DNA from: Arthrobotrys musiformis | Lineage: Eukaryota > Ascomycota > Orbiliomycetes > Orbiliales > Orbiliaceae | NCBI GenBank assembly: GCA_036971715.1 | Contig: JAVHJL010000007.1 | Coordinates: forward strand, 2,852,001-2,916,000 | Direction of reading: 5' to 3' | Length of the DNA stretch: 64,000 nucleotides | Shown here: in pieces, positions 33,281 to 45,571 of the stretch | Layout: each line of letters starts with the position of its first letter | Position numbering within the stretch: the stretch's first letter is position 1 | The notes under the pieces: generated by a model | Database searches by the model: none | Seen by the model: only the letters and a program-made list of their open reading frames with translations | Told to the model about the DNA's origin: nothing | Translations under genes and position numbers: made by a program

Positions 33281-34407
33281 CGGTGGATTCTGGTTAGCCA
33301 CTGGGTTGTGATATTAATATTGTGCGTGGCTGTCAGGTTGGCGATAGACTGAATAGATCGAACAGCCTCGAGTTTGAGCTCTTGAAGTGGGGCGGACCAA
33401 AGAAGTCAATGGCGGTTTTGACGGCGTCCAGTTCGAGGCAAGCCAATAAAAACAATTCATCAATATGGCCGCACGTGTTAAACATTACGCTATAGATAAG
33501 AGAACGCATACCGTGATATTATAATTAGGGTCCTATGCAGGGGGCTAATTATTTCTAGGACGAGGCTTTAAATTCAGGCCTATCTCGTTGATTTATCGAA
33601 TCTAGTAAAGTTTAGAAATTATCCTTCGAGACTAGTCGGCTAGGATTATATATTAAGATATATAGTAGCGGGTATTCTTGACTATATATAGTACTTGATT
33701 TTTTCATATACCCCCCTTTAATACTCTCTCCAATGATCATTCCGTGTATCAAAAGATACCACAGTGCACTCTTAGCTCACCTATTCCTACTTAATGGCCA
33801 TATTACTCGTTCGCTCATCCACGCCATTAGCAACGCAAGAACTTGAGGGTCTCGAGACTAAAGGAGGGCTCGGTCTAGTCTCGGGAGGCCCTTACTGTGT
33901 TGGGCTCACTCGCAATCCCCCCATGAGACTAACAGTATTTGTGTTGCAGGTGTTGCAAAACGGCACCGCTATCAAATTCGCGCCCTTTCGATTTGGTTTC
34001 GTATGTTATGTCGGGAGCTTCTTTCTTCAATTGATCATGATATCAAATTGATGGTGAACTACTGATTTGGGGCCCCGATGTTCTCTTCCCTCCCTCTCTT
34101 TTTTCTATATCTTTTATCCCCTATGATTTGTGCTTACATGTACATATGAATCCCGGCCTCTATAGTACTAAAGTGGTGACCTCGCGCCCTCGTCAGGACT
34201 TAGCTCGTGTCAATGGGTGCGCCAACGACCCTGGCGCAGCTAGCTGTCGACTGGATGCAGTCTGATTCGAACGACGCCCCGGAAATGGTGCAATGGACCC
34301 ACTTAGCTTATCTATAAACCCCAAATCCTCCACCAAACCAACTCTCATCCCGTATCCCCTCTAAAATCCAATATAAAATTCATAAAATATATAGATAAAA
34401 GATAAAA
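33281..34407. other. Intergenic region
   Basis: 3' end of the NLR and promoter of the dehydratase gene; no supported gene. It has a pyrimidine-rich stretch at ~34083-34120. Confidence 0.5.
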
Positions 34408-35600
34408 ATGCCGCTCCCCTCACCCCCCTCCGACCTCCCGCTAACCCGCGACTCGGTCCAAAAAGCCCACGCCCTGATCTCCTCACAAATCCACAGAACC
34501 CCCGTGATAACTTCCAAAACCCTGAACCTCTTCGCTAGCACCCCGCGCTCCACGCCTCTGGAGGGTATCTATAACGCCCGCTCTGTTACCGACGAGGATG
34601 CGGCGAGGCCAAGGATCAGATTACACTTTAAGTGTGAGAATCTTCAACGCGGAGGGGCTTTTAAAATTCGGTAACTTCTTCCCCATTCTTTTAAAATATA
34701 TTCTTCAAATACTGATATAAGAGAAGAGGAGCGACGCATGCATTGAAGCATCTAACCCCCCTCCAAGCCTCAAAGGGCGTAATAACCCACTCCTCAGGAA
34801 ACCACGCCCAAGCCCTCGCCATCGCCTCCTCCTCCCATAACCCGCCAATTCCATGCACAGTGATCATGCCCTCCATCTCCACCCCCTCCAAAATCGCAGC
34901 GACGAAGGGTTACGGCGCAAACGTGGTGTTCAGCGGATCCACGGCACCGGAGCGGGAGGCTAAAGTACTCGAGGAGATTGAGAAGACAGGAGCGACTTTG
35001 GTGCCGCCGTATGATCATCCGTGGATACTATTGGGTCAGGGAACCGTTGCGTTAGAGCTTACCGAACAAGTCGAAAAGCTGGATGCGATTATTGCGCCCT
35101 GCGGCGGTGGGGGACTATTAAGCGGCATAGCAACAGCGTGTTCGGGAACGGGTATCAAGGTCTTCGGCGCGGAACCAAGAAAGGACGGAGCGAATGATTG
35201 TCAAAGGGGGCTTAAGCGGGGGAAGAGGGTTGAGGAGGTGAAAACGCTGACTATAGCGGATGGATTACGCACGCCTACGGGGTTGGTGAATTATGGGATT
35301 ATAGAGGAGAAAGTGGAGGGGGTGTATAGTGTTACTGAGTGGGAGATATTACAGGCCACTCGGCTTGTACTAGAGAGACTGAAGGTTGTGGTTGAGCCGA
35401 GTGCTGTGGTGGGGTTGGCGGTCGTGCTGTTCGATGAGGGGTTTAGGAAGCGGGTGGAGGAGGAGGCGGGGGAAGGGGGGTGGGATATTGGGATTGTGTT
35501 TTCGGGAGGGAATACGACGGTTGAGATGCTGGCCGGGGTGTTCGCGCGGGAGGAGGAGTTCAAGGCGCAGCAGGAGGAACTTCTACGGGATTTCGAATAG
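34408..35600 (+). CDS. Serine/threonine dehydratase or serine racemase family PLP enzyme
   Basis: Two exons, 34408-34670 and 34727-35600, total 378 residues. The intron (GTAACT...AGAAG) splits the Arg codon right after the PLP lysine. Fold-type II features are clear. The PLP-binding Lys is in GGAFKIRGATHALKHL. The substrate loop is HSSGNHAQALA. PLP phosphate is held by CGGGGLLSG and the ring by FSGGNTT near the C-terminus. The length is that of serine racemase/Sry1 (3-hydroxyaspartate dehydratase) and catabolic serine dehydratases rather than Ilv1, because there is no C-terminal ACT regulatory domain. Likely reaction: dehydration of L-serine, L-threonine or hydroxyaspartate to a 2-oxo acid plus ammonia, or racemisation. 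An insert near residues 50-65 (FASTPRSTPLEGIYNARS) is unusual. Cytosolic; no targeting signal. Confidence 0.82.
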
Positions 35601-38304
35601 TTATTTACATTTACTATCGTGATGTTTCCTGAATAGACGGATATGGCATAGAGTAGAATAGAGTGTGGGTGGAGAGACTTCGGATATATATTCCGAGGAT
35701 ACCCCCTTTCAGCCTCATGCATCATCACCCGCCCCCATTCCATAAATGATAAAATAGGAGGGCAAAGCAGCAAATCACAGCTTCAATCAGGGACACACCC
35801 CCACGCCCGCTTTCCGAAGTAAATGTCGGATTGAGTGGAAGTATTCGGAGAAACCCAGCGGCACATTATGATCAACTGGCGATTCGGGTTCTAGACCCTG
35901 CCCAGAAACACACCCGCGAGGCCCAGCCCCCTCGGCTGCAAACACCCTCTTGCAATCCAGCCTTTTGACCAGACACTTCTGAACAGCAAATGATGGAAGT
36001 GCCCCTTACGTTCGGTATAACATCGCATATGCATTCGTATGTATGTACTTACAGAGTATGGCGCGCAGAGTGCATTAGCCTTAGGCGTAATAGACCGCTA
36101 ACGCATCCACTCGAACAAAGTGATGATAACGGATATCTTTCGTACGATAGATATCTGATCAAATTGTATTTATATTTCAAGGGTTCCACTATGATATCAC
36201 CGCCTGCGATCTGAAACGATCAGGACAATCTTCGTGACGACGCCCATTTCCGTTCTATTCCTCAGTCGAGCGAAGGAAGGAAGGGTAACGTTATCCTCCG
36301 GTCGTTCGAAAGGAAAGACAAAAGGAAAGCGGGAATTTGGCGAGGGAAAGAGGCAGAACGGGTTTACCCGCCCGTTAGCCGTTTAAACTGTTAGGCGATG
36401 CTACCCCAATAACTACTCACTAACTAACGACCGAACTGACCAAATGCTGCCTCAGAATCTGCACGGCCGTATTCTATCGGGCCTCGTGATTGTGTCCCTT
36501 TTGAATATCGAGTCGCACGACAGGGTACAGTATTATTGTATAATCGTAAAGAAGGAGGGTGTAGACACCCTGGCTGGAGACCAAAGAGGCGTCCGCTTCA
36601 GCTCGCCGATGCATTATATACGTTATACCCTCCGACGGCGTCTTTCGCACCATATGTTACCTTGTATATGCAGACTTTTTAAAAAGAAATAAAATCGAAA
36701 AAAAAAAAAAAAGAAAAAGAAAAAGAATCAGTTGATACATGAGTACACACATACTTCATACATACATATGTAATTACTTACTGTGTCCGCATGGTGTATT
36801 TGGGTATCTGGAGGAGGAGGCGGGATCCCTGTATGCTGCTGGACTGACCGGACGGGCGAACCGGGCTGGTGGGAATTAACTGGAACGGGGCGTTTTCCTC
36901 TTTTTGTAGTCCCTTCGTCTCGATCTCCTGTTTTTTTCCCCTTCCCTTAATTTCATCCCTTCTTTTTTTAAAAATTTTCTTTCTTCTCTTCTCAAGCTAT
37001 AGTCTTGGTAGTTATTTAATATAATCTTTGTGGTGGTCGTATGTGAATTGAAGGTGTTTGTCCGAGAGCAAATTTACAGATCGAGGCCGAAGCTCGAGGA
37101 CATTGACATCTCCAGAAATAAAAAACTAGTTCGAGAAGGGGAAAGTGTCCACCGGCGGCGCGGCACCTCCTCTTTTACATAGTTCGAAGGACCCTCGTAC
37201 CTGCCTCTTTTCCCATCCTTCCTTTCTTTTTCATCGTCTCTAGTTCATCTGATATTTTGGGCGGAGGAGAGAGCTCTCACGCCATGATATCGCGACCGCT
37301 GCTCGTATAGACGCATCCACCGTTATATTATATATTCTAAAACCTGCATTCGTAAGCCACCCCCATCATCATAACTATACTATGGCCATATGGCCATATA
37401 CTTGTATCTGGTGTAGGTAGTGAGTGCGAAGGTCGATGGAGCTGGAGCTGGAGCTGTACATGTTTGACCTTCACGTGCCATTGGCCCGCGCTCACTCACC
37501 TACATACATACATACATGCTCGTTTGATATATACTCACATACTGACGGAAGGCACCGATGAGAGGATAATAGTCCGAGAGTCACGAATATCACTCGATCG
37601 CAGCGCATTGCAATTGTTTTTTGGGCCCGCCGAATCAGAAGCTGCTGTTTTGTGTGCGTGCGCTCTCGATTCCTACTGGCCGGCTGTTCTCGAGCCCTTT
37701 TTCCGGCTGCTTTCCTTCCTCTTAATTCTTCCCTCCTCTCGTACAGCTGCTGCTGTTCTCCCCATACAACTACAACATACCAACGACATAAGACCACGAC
37801 CGGACATATATATTATTTTATACCAACATCCAACGACCAACGATTTAAAAACTTCCCTGCCGGCTTGGAAGGCACTTCCGTCCAATCAATAATATTCCCC
37901 TCTTCTTCTTCTTCTTCTTCTTTATATTTTTTTGATTAAAAAAAAAGGAAGGAAAACGGCGCAGACACGATAACACACATACACGCCATGTTGTAGCCCT
38001 GATCGAAGCATTCCACTCCAGCTACTTTATATCTCATTTTTCGGCTTGATTTGATTTTTTGAACAAAAAGCGATACCTGAAAGACTTATTTTTACTCGTC
38101 TTTCTTATTTTATTTTATTTTATTTTTATTTTATATATAATTGATTGATTGGGGGGCGAATATACTGCATACTCTACGACTCACGACTAACGGCCGTCCA
38201 TTCATCCACCATCGACACTGATATATACTGGCGAGGAACACATAACAAGAAGGATTTACGAAGAAGGATATATATATAAGGGGATATAATAAGATAAAGG
38301 GAAG
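35601..38304. other. Long upstream region of the isochorismatase-AlkB-GST gene
   Basis: 2.7 kb without a supported gene. It contains poly-A near 36690-36725, T-rich blocks (36920-36990, 38105-38135), (CATA)n at ~37501-37517 and (CTT)n at ~37900-37921. Pyrimidine-rich tracts just before the start at 38305 suggest a long 5' leader or core promoter. Short frames at 37464-37939 look non-coding. Confidence 0.5.
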
Positions 38305-41300
38305 ATGCACCGCCGGCCGACGACCCACCTGCGCACCCGCCGCGCCCTCCTCATCCTCGACTGCCAATCCGCCTTCCTGGCCCCCTCCCCGAACCCACTC
38401 GCCCCGCCCACATCCCAGCTCGAATCCGTGCCCTCCACCCTCTCCCCGCTCCTCTCCGCGTTCAGAGAAGTCGGCGACGAGGTCATCTGGGTCAACACCC
38501 AGTTCGAAGGCACATGGGAGAGCGGAAGACGGGACGGCGTATTCGTCGACGATGAAGAGGAAGAAGAAGTCGAGAAGAAGGAAGTGAAGGAGGTCAAAAA
38601 ACCCAGCGGTGCCAAAGCGAATGGGAATGGAAAACCCGGCCCGTCGAAGTCCAACGGACACTCCTACCGCCGCGTGCCCCTAAAAAAGGGTATGGTCGCG
38701 GGGAAATACAAAGATATGGTCAGCGACCTCCTCAAGGGCTACGATAACTCCGACAGCGACGATAACGATAACGACGACCCCCCCAAAAAAGTAGAAGAGA
38801 AAAAGGAGGAAAAAGAAGACCCGGGATCGAAAACGGACGAATACCTGTCGGAGGAATTCACCGCGCTCTACCCATCCTTCTGGAAATCCCCAGAGACTTA
38901 TAAATCCACCCCGGAATCGATCAAATCACTAATGTCCCCCTCGGACAAGCAATTCACCAAATCATCCTATTCGGCCTTTCACATACCGAACTTCTTGGGG
39001 ATATTGAGAAGTCGCATGGTCACGGAGATATACTTTGCCGGCGCGCACAGTAATGTCGGCATCTTTGCTACCGTCGCCGACGGGGCGATGCACGGCTTCT
39101 TGATGACCGTCATCGAGGATTGTGTCTTTTACAGAAGCAAGAAGAGACATGAGACAGCTATGAAGGAGATGGAGGCGGATTTGGGCATGGTTCGGATGGA
39201 CAGTGCGGAACTACTAAAGAAGATGGGCAAGACCGTCCAAAAGAAAGACGACAAGGAGATTGAGAAGGAAGATGAGCCGAAGGAGGAGGAAGTCTCCGGC
39301 ACCGGAAGAATCAGGAATCCAACCCTCGACCCGGAAGTCGTCGAAGCGCTCATGGAGAAACTCAAAGTCGGCAGCACCACCGAAGAAGACGAGGAGGAGT
39401 CCAAGAAGATCAAAAGAAACTCCAGGGCCGGCGAAGGCGGGAAAACCATCAACGGCGCCGGGAGGGTCATCGCCAACGGAAGCAGTCGAGTCGCGCAGAG
39501 AGAAAGCTTCAAAACACCAGACCAATTGCTCGGAAAGATCGCAGCTACGACATCATCATCACAGCGTCCGAATAGCGCACCGGTCAGCGGGTTCCAATTC
39601 ACCCCGCCCGAAATCCCGGAGAGGAAGAAGGAAGACCAAGCACCGCCGCCGCCGCCATCTTCATCGTCGCCGACGAGCTCCCTCTCCTCGGAGAGTATCG
39701 ACCGAACAGCCATCTTCCAACGACCGTACAGCCTCGACGCCTCGAAACTCGAAGACGATGATGAAGAACTATCAGTCCAGGAATTCAAACGTAACGTCCG
39801 ACCACGCGTATCCCGCCCGTTGACTTCATCCTCAGCAGGTCCTACCTCATCATCATTATCACAATCCGCTACAGCCCCAGCAGGGCCACGGGAAAGAGTC
39901 CGCGCAAAGATCACCATGCGCCGTCCGACAGACAAAAAGAACCGCCCGGGCTCACCAGACAAACCGGGTATCAGCAGCAGCGGAAAACTAGAAATAGCAA
40001 GGGCGATGAGCAGCCTAAGCATCTCCTCCATCTCCAGCGGTGAAGCCGAGAAATCACAAGCGGCGAAGGACGAACTCCTCAAGAGCATCCTGACCAAGAA
40101 GGCCGAACCTTCATCAGCACCCACGCCTCCACCAACAGCAGCCCCGGAAAATCCATCAGAGTCACCGTCCAATCCATCTGCGGCTGAAGTCGACGCTAAA
40201 TCCATTGCAGCCAAGGAAGCCACCGAAGCTAAGCAAGACACCAATCCTCAGAAGAAGACAGGCGAAGTTGCTGGAACTGGAGCTGGAGCTGGAACGCCCG
40301 AACAGGCAAGCGAGCCTGCGCCGCCGCCGGTGAAGGATCAGGTCGATAACGTTGAGAATCATTCCACCAAACCGGCCGAAGAGTCTATAAAAACGCCCTC
40401 TGCTTCTTCTCCTCAGACGGAATCATCACCATCAACAGCATCAACATTGCCAATTGACTCTGCTCCTTCTGCTTCTGCTTCTGCGCCCGTCAAGATGGCA
40501 GATAAGAAACCCCAGTTTGCGTCGTGGGCCCCGTGCGACGATGCCTGGCCCGCGTCTGCTTCCGAAAGCGACAACACAATCGAATCTCCACCCAAAGATT
40601 CAGCCAAACAGCTCCCTCCCACTTCTGCCCCAGAGCCAGGGAAATCCAAAGAAAAGGGAACCACCCACAAGGCCCGCAAACAAAAGCGCAAAGACGCAAA
40701 CCACCCCCAAACCCTCGGCCCAGACGACGTCCTCGGCGAACCATCCGACACAACCTCCCTCGTCACCTCCCTCCTCCCTGCAGACTTCAGCGCCACCGTC
40801 TTCTCCCAACTTAAATCCGAAGTCCAATGGCGAGTAATGTACCACCGTGGCGGGGAAGTCCCACGTCTCGTCGCCGTACAGGGGGAAATAGACGAAGACG
40901 GTTCCTTCCCAATATACCGTCATCCATCCGATGAATCCCCACCACTCCTGCCATTTTCAAAAACGGTGGAAGAGATCAGAGGACATGTTGAGAAGAGGCT
41001 GGGGCATAAAGTTAATCATGTCCTTATACAGCTGTATCGAGGCGGGACGGATTATATTTCTGAGCATTCCGATAAGACGCTGGATATTGTCAAGGGCAGC
41101 GGGATTGTGAATGTCAGCCTGGGAGCGCAGAGGGTGATGACGTTGAGAACGAAGAAGAGAGAACGCGAAAAACTCGTCCCTCACAATAAAAAGGAAGATG
41201 AACCGTCCACCCAACCCCAAAAGGCAGAAGGAGAAAAAGTCGAAGAAAAGCAAGAAGAAGAGGAAGAAAGAAAGATACAAAAGATCCCACTGCCGCATAA

Positions 41301-42309
41301 CTCAATGTTCATCCTCGGCCTCCCCACGAATCAAAAATGGATGCACAGCATACAACAAGACAAACGTCTCCTGCGCGATAAATCCCCCGAAGAACTCTCC
41401 CACTCCGGCGAACGCATCTCCCTCACCTTCCGCCACATCGGTACTTTCCTCAGCAAAGACGAGAAAAAGATATGGGGACAAGGCGCCACGGCCAAAACAA
41501 AAGACGAAGCTAGAGAAACAATAGTAGGCGACGAAAAGAAGGCGGAGGAAATGGTATTCGCTTTCGCGGCAGAGAATAAAATGTCCTCTGCATTCGATTG
41601 GGATGAATGGTACGGTCCCGGCTTCGACGTTTTACACTTCAAACCTCAGCGTCGCAAAATCCGCGTTTTGAGGGGCGGTAGCGATCCAGGCTGTTTAGGA
41701 GTACGAATTGCGATGGAAGTGATCGGTTGGAAAGACATTGTCGTTGAGGAAGTCGATGCCGAACAAGTGAAGGGGATGGAAATCGCAGGGTTGAAGGGAC
41801 AATTACCTGTTCTTGAAGATGTGGATAGAGATCGAACCGTCGTCGCCGGCGAAGAGGCGGTATTAATCTTCCTTGCCACGGCGGTGGAGGAAGGTATCAA
41901 ATGGCTCCTCCCAGACATCATAACCAGAAGAGCGGAATACGCCCGCTGTCTGAGCGGTCTGATGGAGGTTCGAAAACTTAAGACCGCGATGGAGGTATTA
42001 GGCATCGTCTCCGCCGGTAGCGTAATCGTGGACCACCCGCTATTCGAAAAAATTCACGAGGAGCTTGCGTATTGGGATACATGGTACTCGCCGCGAAGGG
42101 AAAGCGTGAGTTCGGAGTTGGAGGCTGGGAGTAGAGTTAGTATTGTCGATTGTGCGGTTTATCCATACCTCAGGAAGCTAAGGGAGTTTGGGTTTTTGGA
42201 TGCGAAGGGCAGGGATGGGGTGGAGATGAAGTATGCGCATTTGGCGGGGTTTGCGAAGAGGTTTGAGAAGGAACGGTTTGTGAAGGGGGTTTACGCGGGG
42301 ACTAGCTAG
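38305..42309 (+). CDS. Fusion protein: isochorismatase-like + AlkB-type Fe(II)/2OG dioxygenase + GST-like
   Basis: Single exon of 1334 residues. Domain 1 (~12-275) is isochorismatase-like: ALLILDCQSAFL gives the family Asp (19). The nucleophile segment reads AGAHSNVGIFATVADG, where Gly sits where the catalytic Cys is expected, and the domain is split by an acidic insert (~75-185), so it is probably inactive. A low-complexity Ser/Pro/Glu region (~280-800) follows. Domain 2 (~810-1050) is AlkB-like: the Fe site is His921-x-Asp923 (EHSDKT) and His1014 (KWMHSI), the 2-oxoglutarate pair Arg1037 and Arg1043 (ERISLTFRH), and the start GGEVPRLVAVQGE is typical of ALKBH2/3-type repair enzymes. Domain 3 (~1115-1330) has a thioredoxin-fold N half (KIRVLRGGSDPGCLGVRIAM, QLPVLED) and a helical C half as in GSTs. 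Likely acts on alkylated nucleic acid. Confidence 0.82.
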   Translation: MHRRPTTHLRTRRALLILDCQSAFLAPSPNPLAPPTSQLESVPSTLSPLLSAFREVGDEVIWVNTQFEGTWESGRRDGVFVDDEEEEEVEKKEVKEVKKPSGAKANGNGKPGPSKSNGHSYRRVPLKKGMVAGKYKDMVSDLLKGYDNSDSDDNDNDDPPKKVEEKKEEKEDPGSKTDEYLSEEFTALYPSFWKSPETYKSTPESIKSLMSPSDKQFTKSSYSAFHIPNFLGILRSRMVTEIYFAGAHSNVGIFATVADGAMHGFLMTVIEDCVFYRSKKRHETAMKEMEADLGMVRMDSAELLKKMGKTVQKKDDKEIEKEDEPKEEEVSGTGRIRNPTLDPEVVEALMEKLKVGSTTEEDEEESKKIKRNSRAGEGGKTINGAGRVIANGSSRVAQRESFKTPDQLLGKIAATTSSSQRPNSAPVSGFQFTPPEIPERKKEDQAPPPPPSSSSPTSSLSSESIDRTAIFQRPYSLDASKLEDDDEELSVQEFKRNVRPRVSRPLTSSSAGPTSSSLSQSATAPAGPRERVRAKITMRRPTDKKNRPGSPDKPGISSSGKLEIARAMSSLSISSISSGEAEKSQAAKDELLKSILTKKAEPSSAPTPPPTAAPENPSESPSNPSAAEVDAKSIAAKEATEAKQDTNPQKKTGEVAGTGAGAGTPEQASEPAPPPVKDQVDNVENHSTKPAEESIKTPSASSPQTESSPSTASTLPIDSAPSASASAPVKMADKKPQFASWAPCDDAWPASASESDNTIESPPKDSAKQLPPTSAPEPGKSKEKGTTHKARKQKRKDANHPQTLGPDDVLGEPSDTTSLVTSLLPADFSATVFSQLKSEVQWRVMYHRGGEVPRLVAVQGEIDEDGSFPIYRHPSDESPPLLPFSKTVEEIRGHVEKRLGHKVNHVLIQLYRGGTDYISEHSDKTLDIVKGSGIVNVSLGAQRVMTLRTKKREREKLVPHNKKEDEPSTQPQKAEGEKVEEKQEEEEERKIQKIPLPHNSMFILGLPTNQKWMHSIQQDKRLLRDKSPEELSHSGERISLTFRHIGTFLSKDEKKIWGQGATAKTKDEARETIVGDEKKAEEMVFAFAAENKMSSAFDWDEWYGPGFDVLHFKPQRRKIRVLRGGSDPGCLGVRIAMEVIGWKDIVVEEVDAEQVKGMEIAGLKGQLPVLEDVDRDRTVVAGEEAVLIFLATAVEEGIKWLLPDIITRRAEYARCLSGLMEVRKLKTAMEVLGIVSAGSVIVDHPLFEKIHEELAYWDTWYSPRRESVSSELEAGSRVSIVDCAVYPYLRKLREFGFLDAKGRDGVEMKYAHLAGFAKRFEKERFVKGVYAGTS

Positions 42310-42914
42310 GATTGAATTTCCCTTCCTTCTTCCCGGTTTTATCTTGTCGATAGTTCTTTGATTTCACCATATATTTTTTTTGTTTTTGGAATTGGTTTTT
42401 GTTAGTATAGCATGCGGGCGTGGTGTTTGGGGGGTCGATAGTTTAGTTTTACTTAGCCCATCGATATATCGATATTTTGTTTGGCCTGGGCCTTTTTCTT
42501 TCATCTTTGTCTCCATTTTCGTCTGTTTATATTCATCGTAGGGTTGCATGTAAATGAAGGATTATAAACAGATTGGTACAAATGGCCAAGTATGCAACGA
42601 TCAATATAGTCTCTAATGCATCCCATATTTTGGTACGTAAGTACCTGCGAATTCGGTGGTAAGGTTACCTAGGTATCCGTAAGTTTCGGTCAAGGTGGCT
42701 GCTTCTAAATTCGAATCTTGAGGTGTAGTAAACTCGTATACGCGTAGGCCGTAGGGGTGTTTTAATTCAAGTATCCTACTACACACATACCGGAACAATA
42801 GTTAAACCCTCATATATATTTCCCGCATGACCACCTTGATCAAGAATCGGATTCAAATTATGTGTAATTTATGTCTTTATTTAGGTGTCTGGTGAAGGTA
42901 GACGCAACTGATCA

Positions 42915-42952
42915 AGAGTGGTCTCGTACCCAGACCGCACAAAGAGTGACCA
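42915..42952 (+). repeat. Dispersed GGTCTCGTWCCCAGA repeat, subfamily A
   Basis: Best match to the consensus: GAGTGGTCTCGTACCCAGAC then CGCACAAAGAGTGACC. Confidence 0.65.
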
Positions 42953-44883
42953 AATCAAGAGTATTGTATAGTGTAAGATCAGCCCATTCCGATCATATAT
43001 TATGACCATTATACATATAATATACAGAAGATCGTATAAAGTGGTTTATACATTTGATGTTCAAAAAATTAGGTATTATGTCTTCCTCGTAGCTACGATG
43101 GTATGCACGTATGTTTTGCACTGTCCAGCTGTGTAGCTCGGGATGTGGAGAGTTAGCATTTTCCTCGAGAAGACCAATTGCGAAATCAAAATTGGTTGAT
43201 ATCCTATTTAGGAATTTTCTTTCCGGAAGGTTCGACCGATTGGTTGCAGCTCTTGATCATCATGTCAGCTGAAAACGTGTAGCCTCGCATTTTACAAAAT
43301 GTGTTATACGTTGTTGTCGAGAATTGTGCTCAACAGCTATGCAATGGCTATAGATGTATCGAGACGAATCGATATCTGATACTAGCAGCAGAGCAAAAAA
43401 AAAAAAACGGGGGGGACTCGTCCCAGAAGCGTTTAGCGGTCGACGAGGCTGGCTGGCGGGGAGCCTGTCTGCCTTGTGGTTTGTGACAGGTAGACTTATG
43501 CACAAGATCGACCGATTTGATTATTTCTGAACCAGATATCGATACAGAGTTGAATATATCGATGAGCGCCCGTAACCTAACCGCCGACCCAGCTTCGTCA
43601 CCTGAACGATATCGCGATCTAAAAATCACACAATCGACGTGGTTGGTTAGTGGAACCATCTCGAAGGTTCTACGGCCCAATTCAAAAAACGATTGGTTCA
43701 CATCGCGGCGTTTTTGCACTTTGGCACATTCAGAAGCTAGATCTACAGAAGACGAATGTGGATATGCATTATAACATTGCCCGTGTCAAAGGCTACCCGC
43801 CTAAGCTGCCAACTAAGGGTCTTCGGAAAAGGTTAAGCCCAGCCAATTACAAGGCTTCAACGTGATCTCCAGGCAACTTTAGTCTCGAGACAGGCAACTT
43901 TATTTGCATTTGCTTCGAAATGTTTCTGGCTTGTAGGCACATTATATGCATGATATCCTTGCTGCATATTGTCAGCTGCCAGCCGGCTGGGATGGCTCAG
44001 CCATGTTGAGGGGCCTTTTCTGTCGATATGGGAGCTCCATTGCGACAAGTGGTCCTGTAGCCAAGTTTGGACGCGGGCTCCTCGATCGATCAAGGTTGGA
44101 ACGTATGGCCGGCCCCATTCGAATGAACAATGGAAACCCACTTTTCAGATTTCAAAAGAAGATTGATACGTATATGCTCCGGTCACTCCCTGGAAAAAAA
44201 ACTCTTTATAAATGTCTCTCGTCCGTCCATAGGATTTACATCTTTTTCTCTTTCCCTTATTCATACGGCAGCCGGATTCAGAATTCATTACTGCAACTAT
44301 TATATTGATTCTCAAGGTTTATTATAGAATACGTTCATATCGAAATTGATTTAAGGCTAAAGGGAACATTAATCGAAAATGGAAAACCAAAGTTTTAGAA
44401 TATTCGTGAGTATTGAGGGGGAAAGTTTGAGAAGAGGCACCAGGTGGTGCCCGGGTTCGATGAGGGGTGACAGGCGCCGGCGCCCGGGTTCCGGCAACTT
44501 TGTTGGGCGTCGTAGGTCCCAACGGAGTAGACGCGGGTATTGGAGGGTTCGCTGGGCGGTGGTGTGCGTGTGGCGGGTCATGGTGGAGCGCCAGCATGTG
44601 TGGATCGTCGCATATGTGGGGGTCTTTTGGGTTGAGTTATACCAGTAGAGCTGGTATATCGAGTTTGGGGGAGGCGGTCTCGTAGCTATAAGAGAGACTA
44701 GATAGGTGAGGTTATACCTAATCGATTTGGCAGGAGACGGATCTTACTAACTGGGCTTGATTCAGGGTTGCAGGAGGGCTTGGGCGAAGAGAGGATTCCG
44801 GTATGTACGATATCGACCCTATGGTTAAGTTGACAGGCAAGGAGAGCCAAGTTTTGGGGGTTGGAGGAAGAATTCGAAGTTGG

Positions 44884-44936
44884 GAGTTTTGGAAGTTGTG
44901 GAAGTTGTGGAAGTTGTGGAAGTTGTGGAAGTTGTA
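44884..44936 (+). repeat. 9-bp tandem repeat
   Basis: Five near-perfect copies of GGAAGTTGT in a row, in non-coding DNA. Confidence 0.85.
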
Positions 44937-45571
44937 TTAGTACTGAGTTCGATTTTATTGGGACACTCGAAGTTAAGAGGGGGGAAAAGTTAATATTATT
45001 GTCATCGACCGTGTTTTAATTTTGCAGTAAAATTTATAATTTCGTGAGACCTAGCCCTGTGCATGCCCGAACATCATAAAGGAGAGCCATTGTGCTTGAC
45101 TATGCTTTGGGAGCTTCTCGTCAAACCGAGTATTTCCATCTTACCTTGCAAGCTTGTCTCCCGCGCAGCCTACCCCGAAGGGGTAGACCTTACCGCTATT
45201 ATCTTTTGACGGAGGGAGGGAAGGAATTGTCTCCCACGCAGCCCCGCCCTCTAGGCCAAAAACAGGTTCCTTCTTTCCTCGTAAACGAAATGCGGGTTTT
45301 TTATCCCTCTGGAAGGTTCTAGAAAATAAAGATATATACTGCCTACTTTTATGGCCATTGAAGTAATGTGGGTTAGTCACATGTGCATAAGTCAGTTGCT
45401 GGAAAAGATGTTAGACGTAAGCTTAGAACGGCGGTAATAACTCAACATCTTTGCGAGGAGAAAGAAATGTGATTTTGATTGGAACGCCAATACCCCCCTT
45501 CCCCGAATCCTTAATAGTACAAGATGAATACCCTTCCAAACGCCCAACTGAAAATAAATACCAAGAGGGAA

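Larger units (their letters stand above)
42310..45571. other. 3.3 kb gene-free region
   Basis: Several 60-120-codon chance frames occur on both strands with no signal peptide, domain or consistent splice pattern. It contains a dispersed repeat copy (42915-42952), a poly-A/G run at ~43396 and a short tandem repeat at 44884-44936. It could hold an unrecognised gene remnant. Confidence 0.45.

Noticed and set aside
37464..37939. Overlapping short frames upstream of the fusion gene
   Set aside because: Composition follows simple-sequence and pyrimidine tracts; no domain or splice support. More likely promoter or leader DNA.
39129..40244. 371-codon minus-strand frame inside the fusion gene
   Set aside because: Ser-rich shadow of the GC-biased low-complexity region of the 1334-residue protein; no independent start context.
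43260..44700. Cluster of 60-120-codon frames on both strands
   Set aside because: None has a signal peptide, known motif or consistent splice structure, and frames overlap on both strands.
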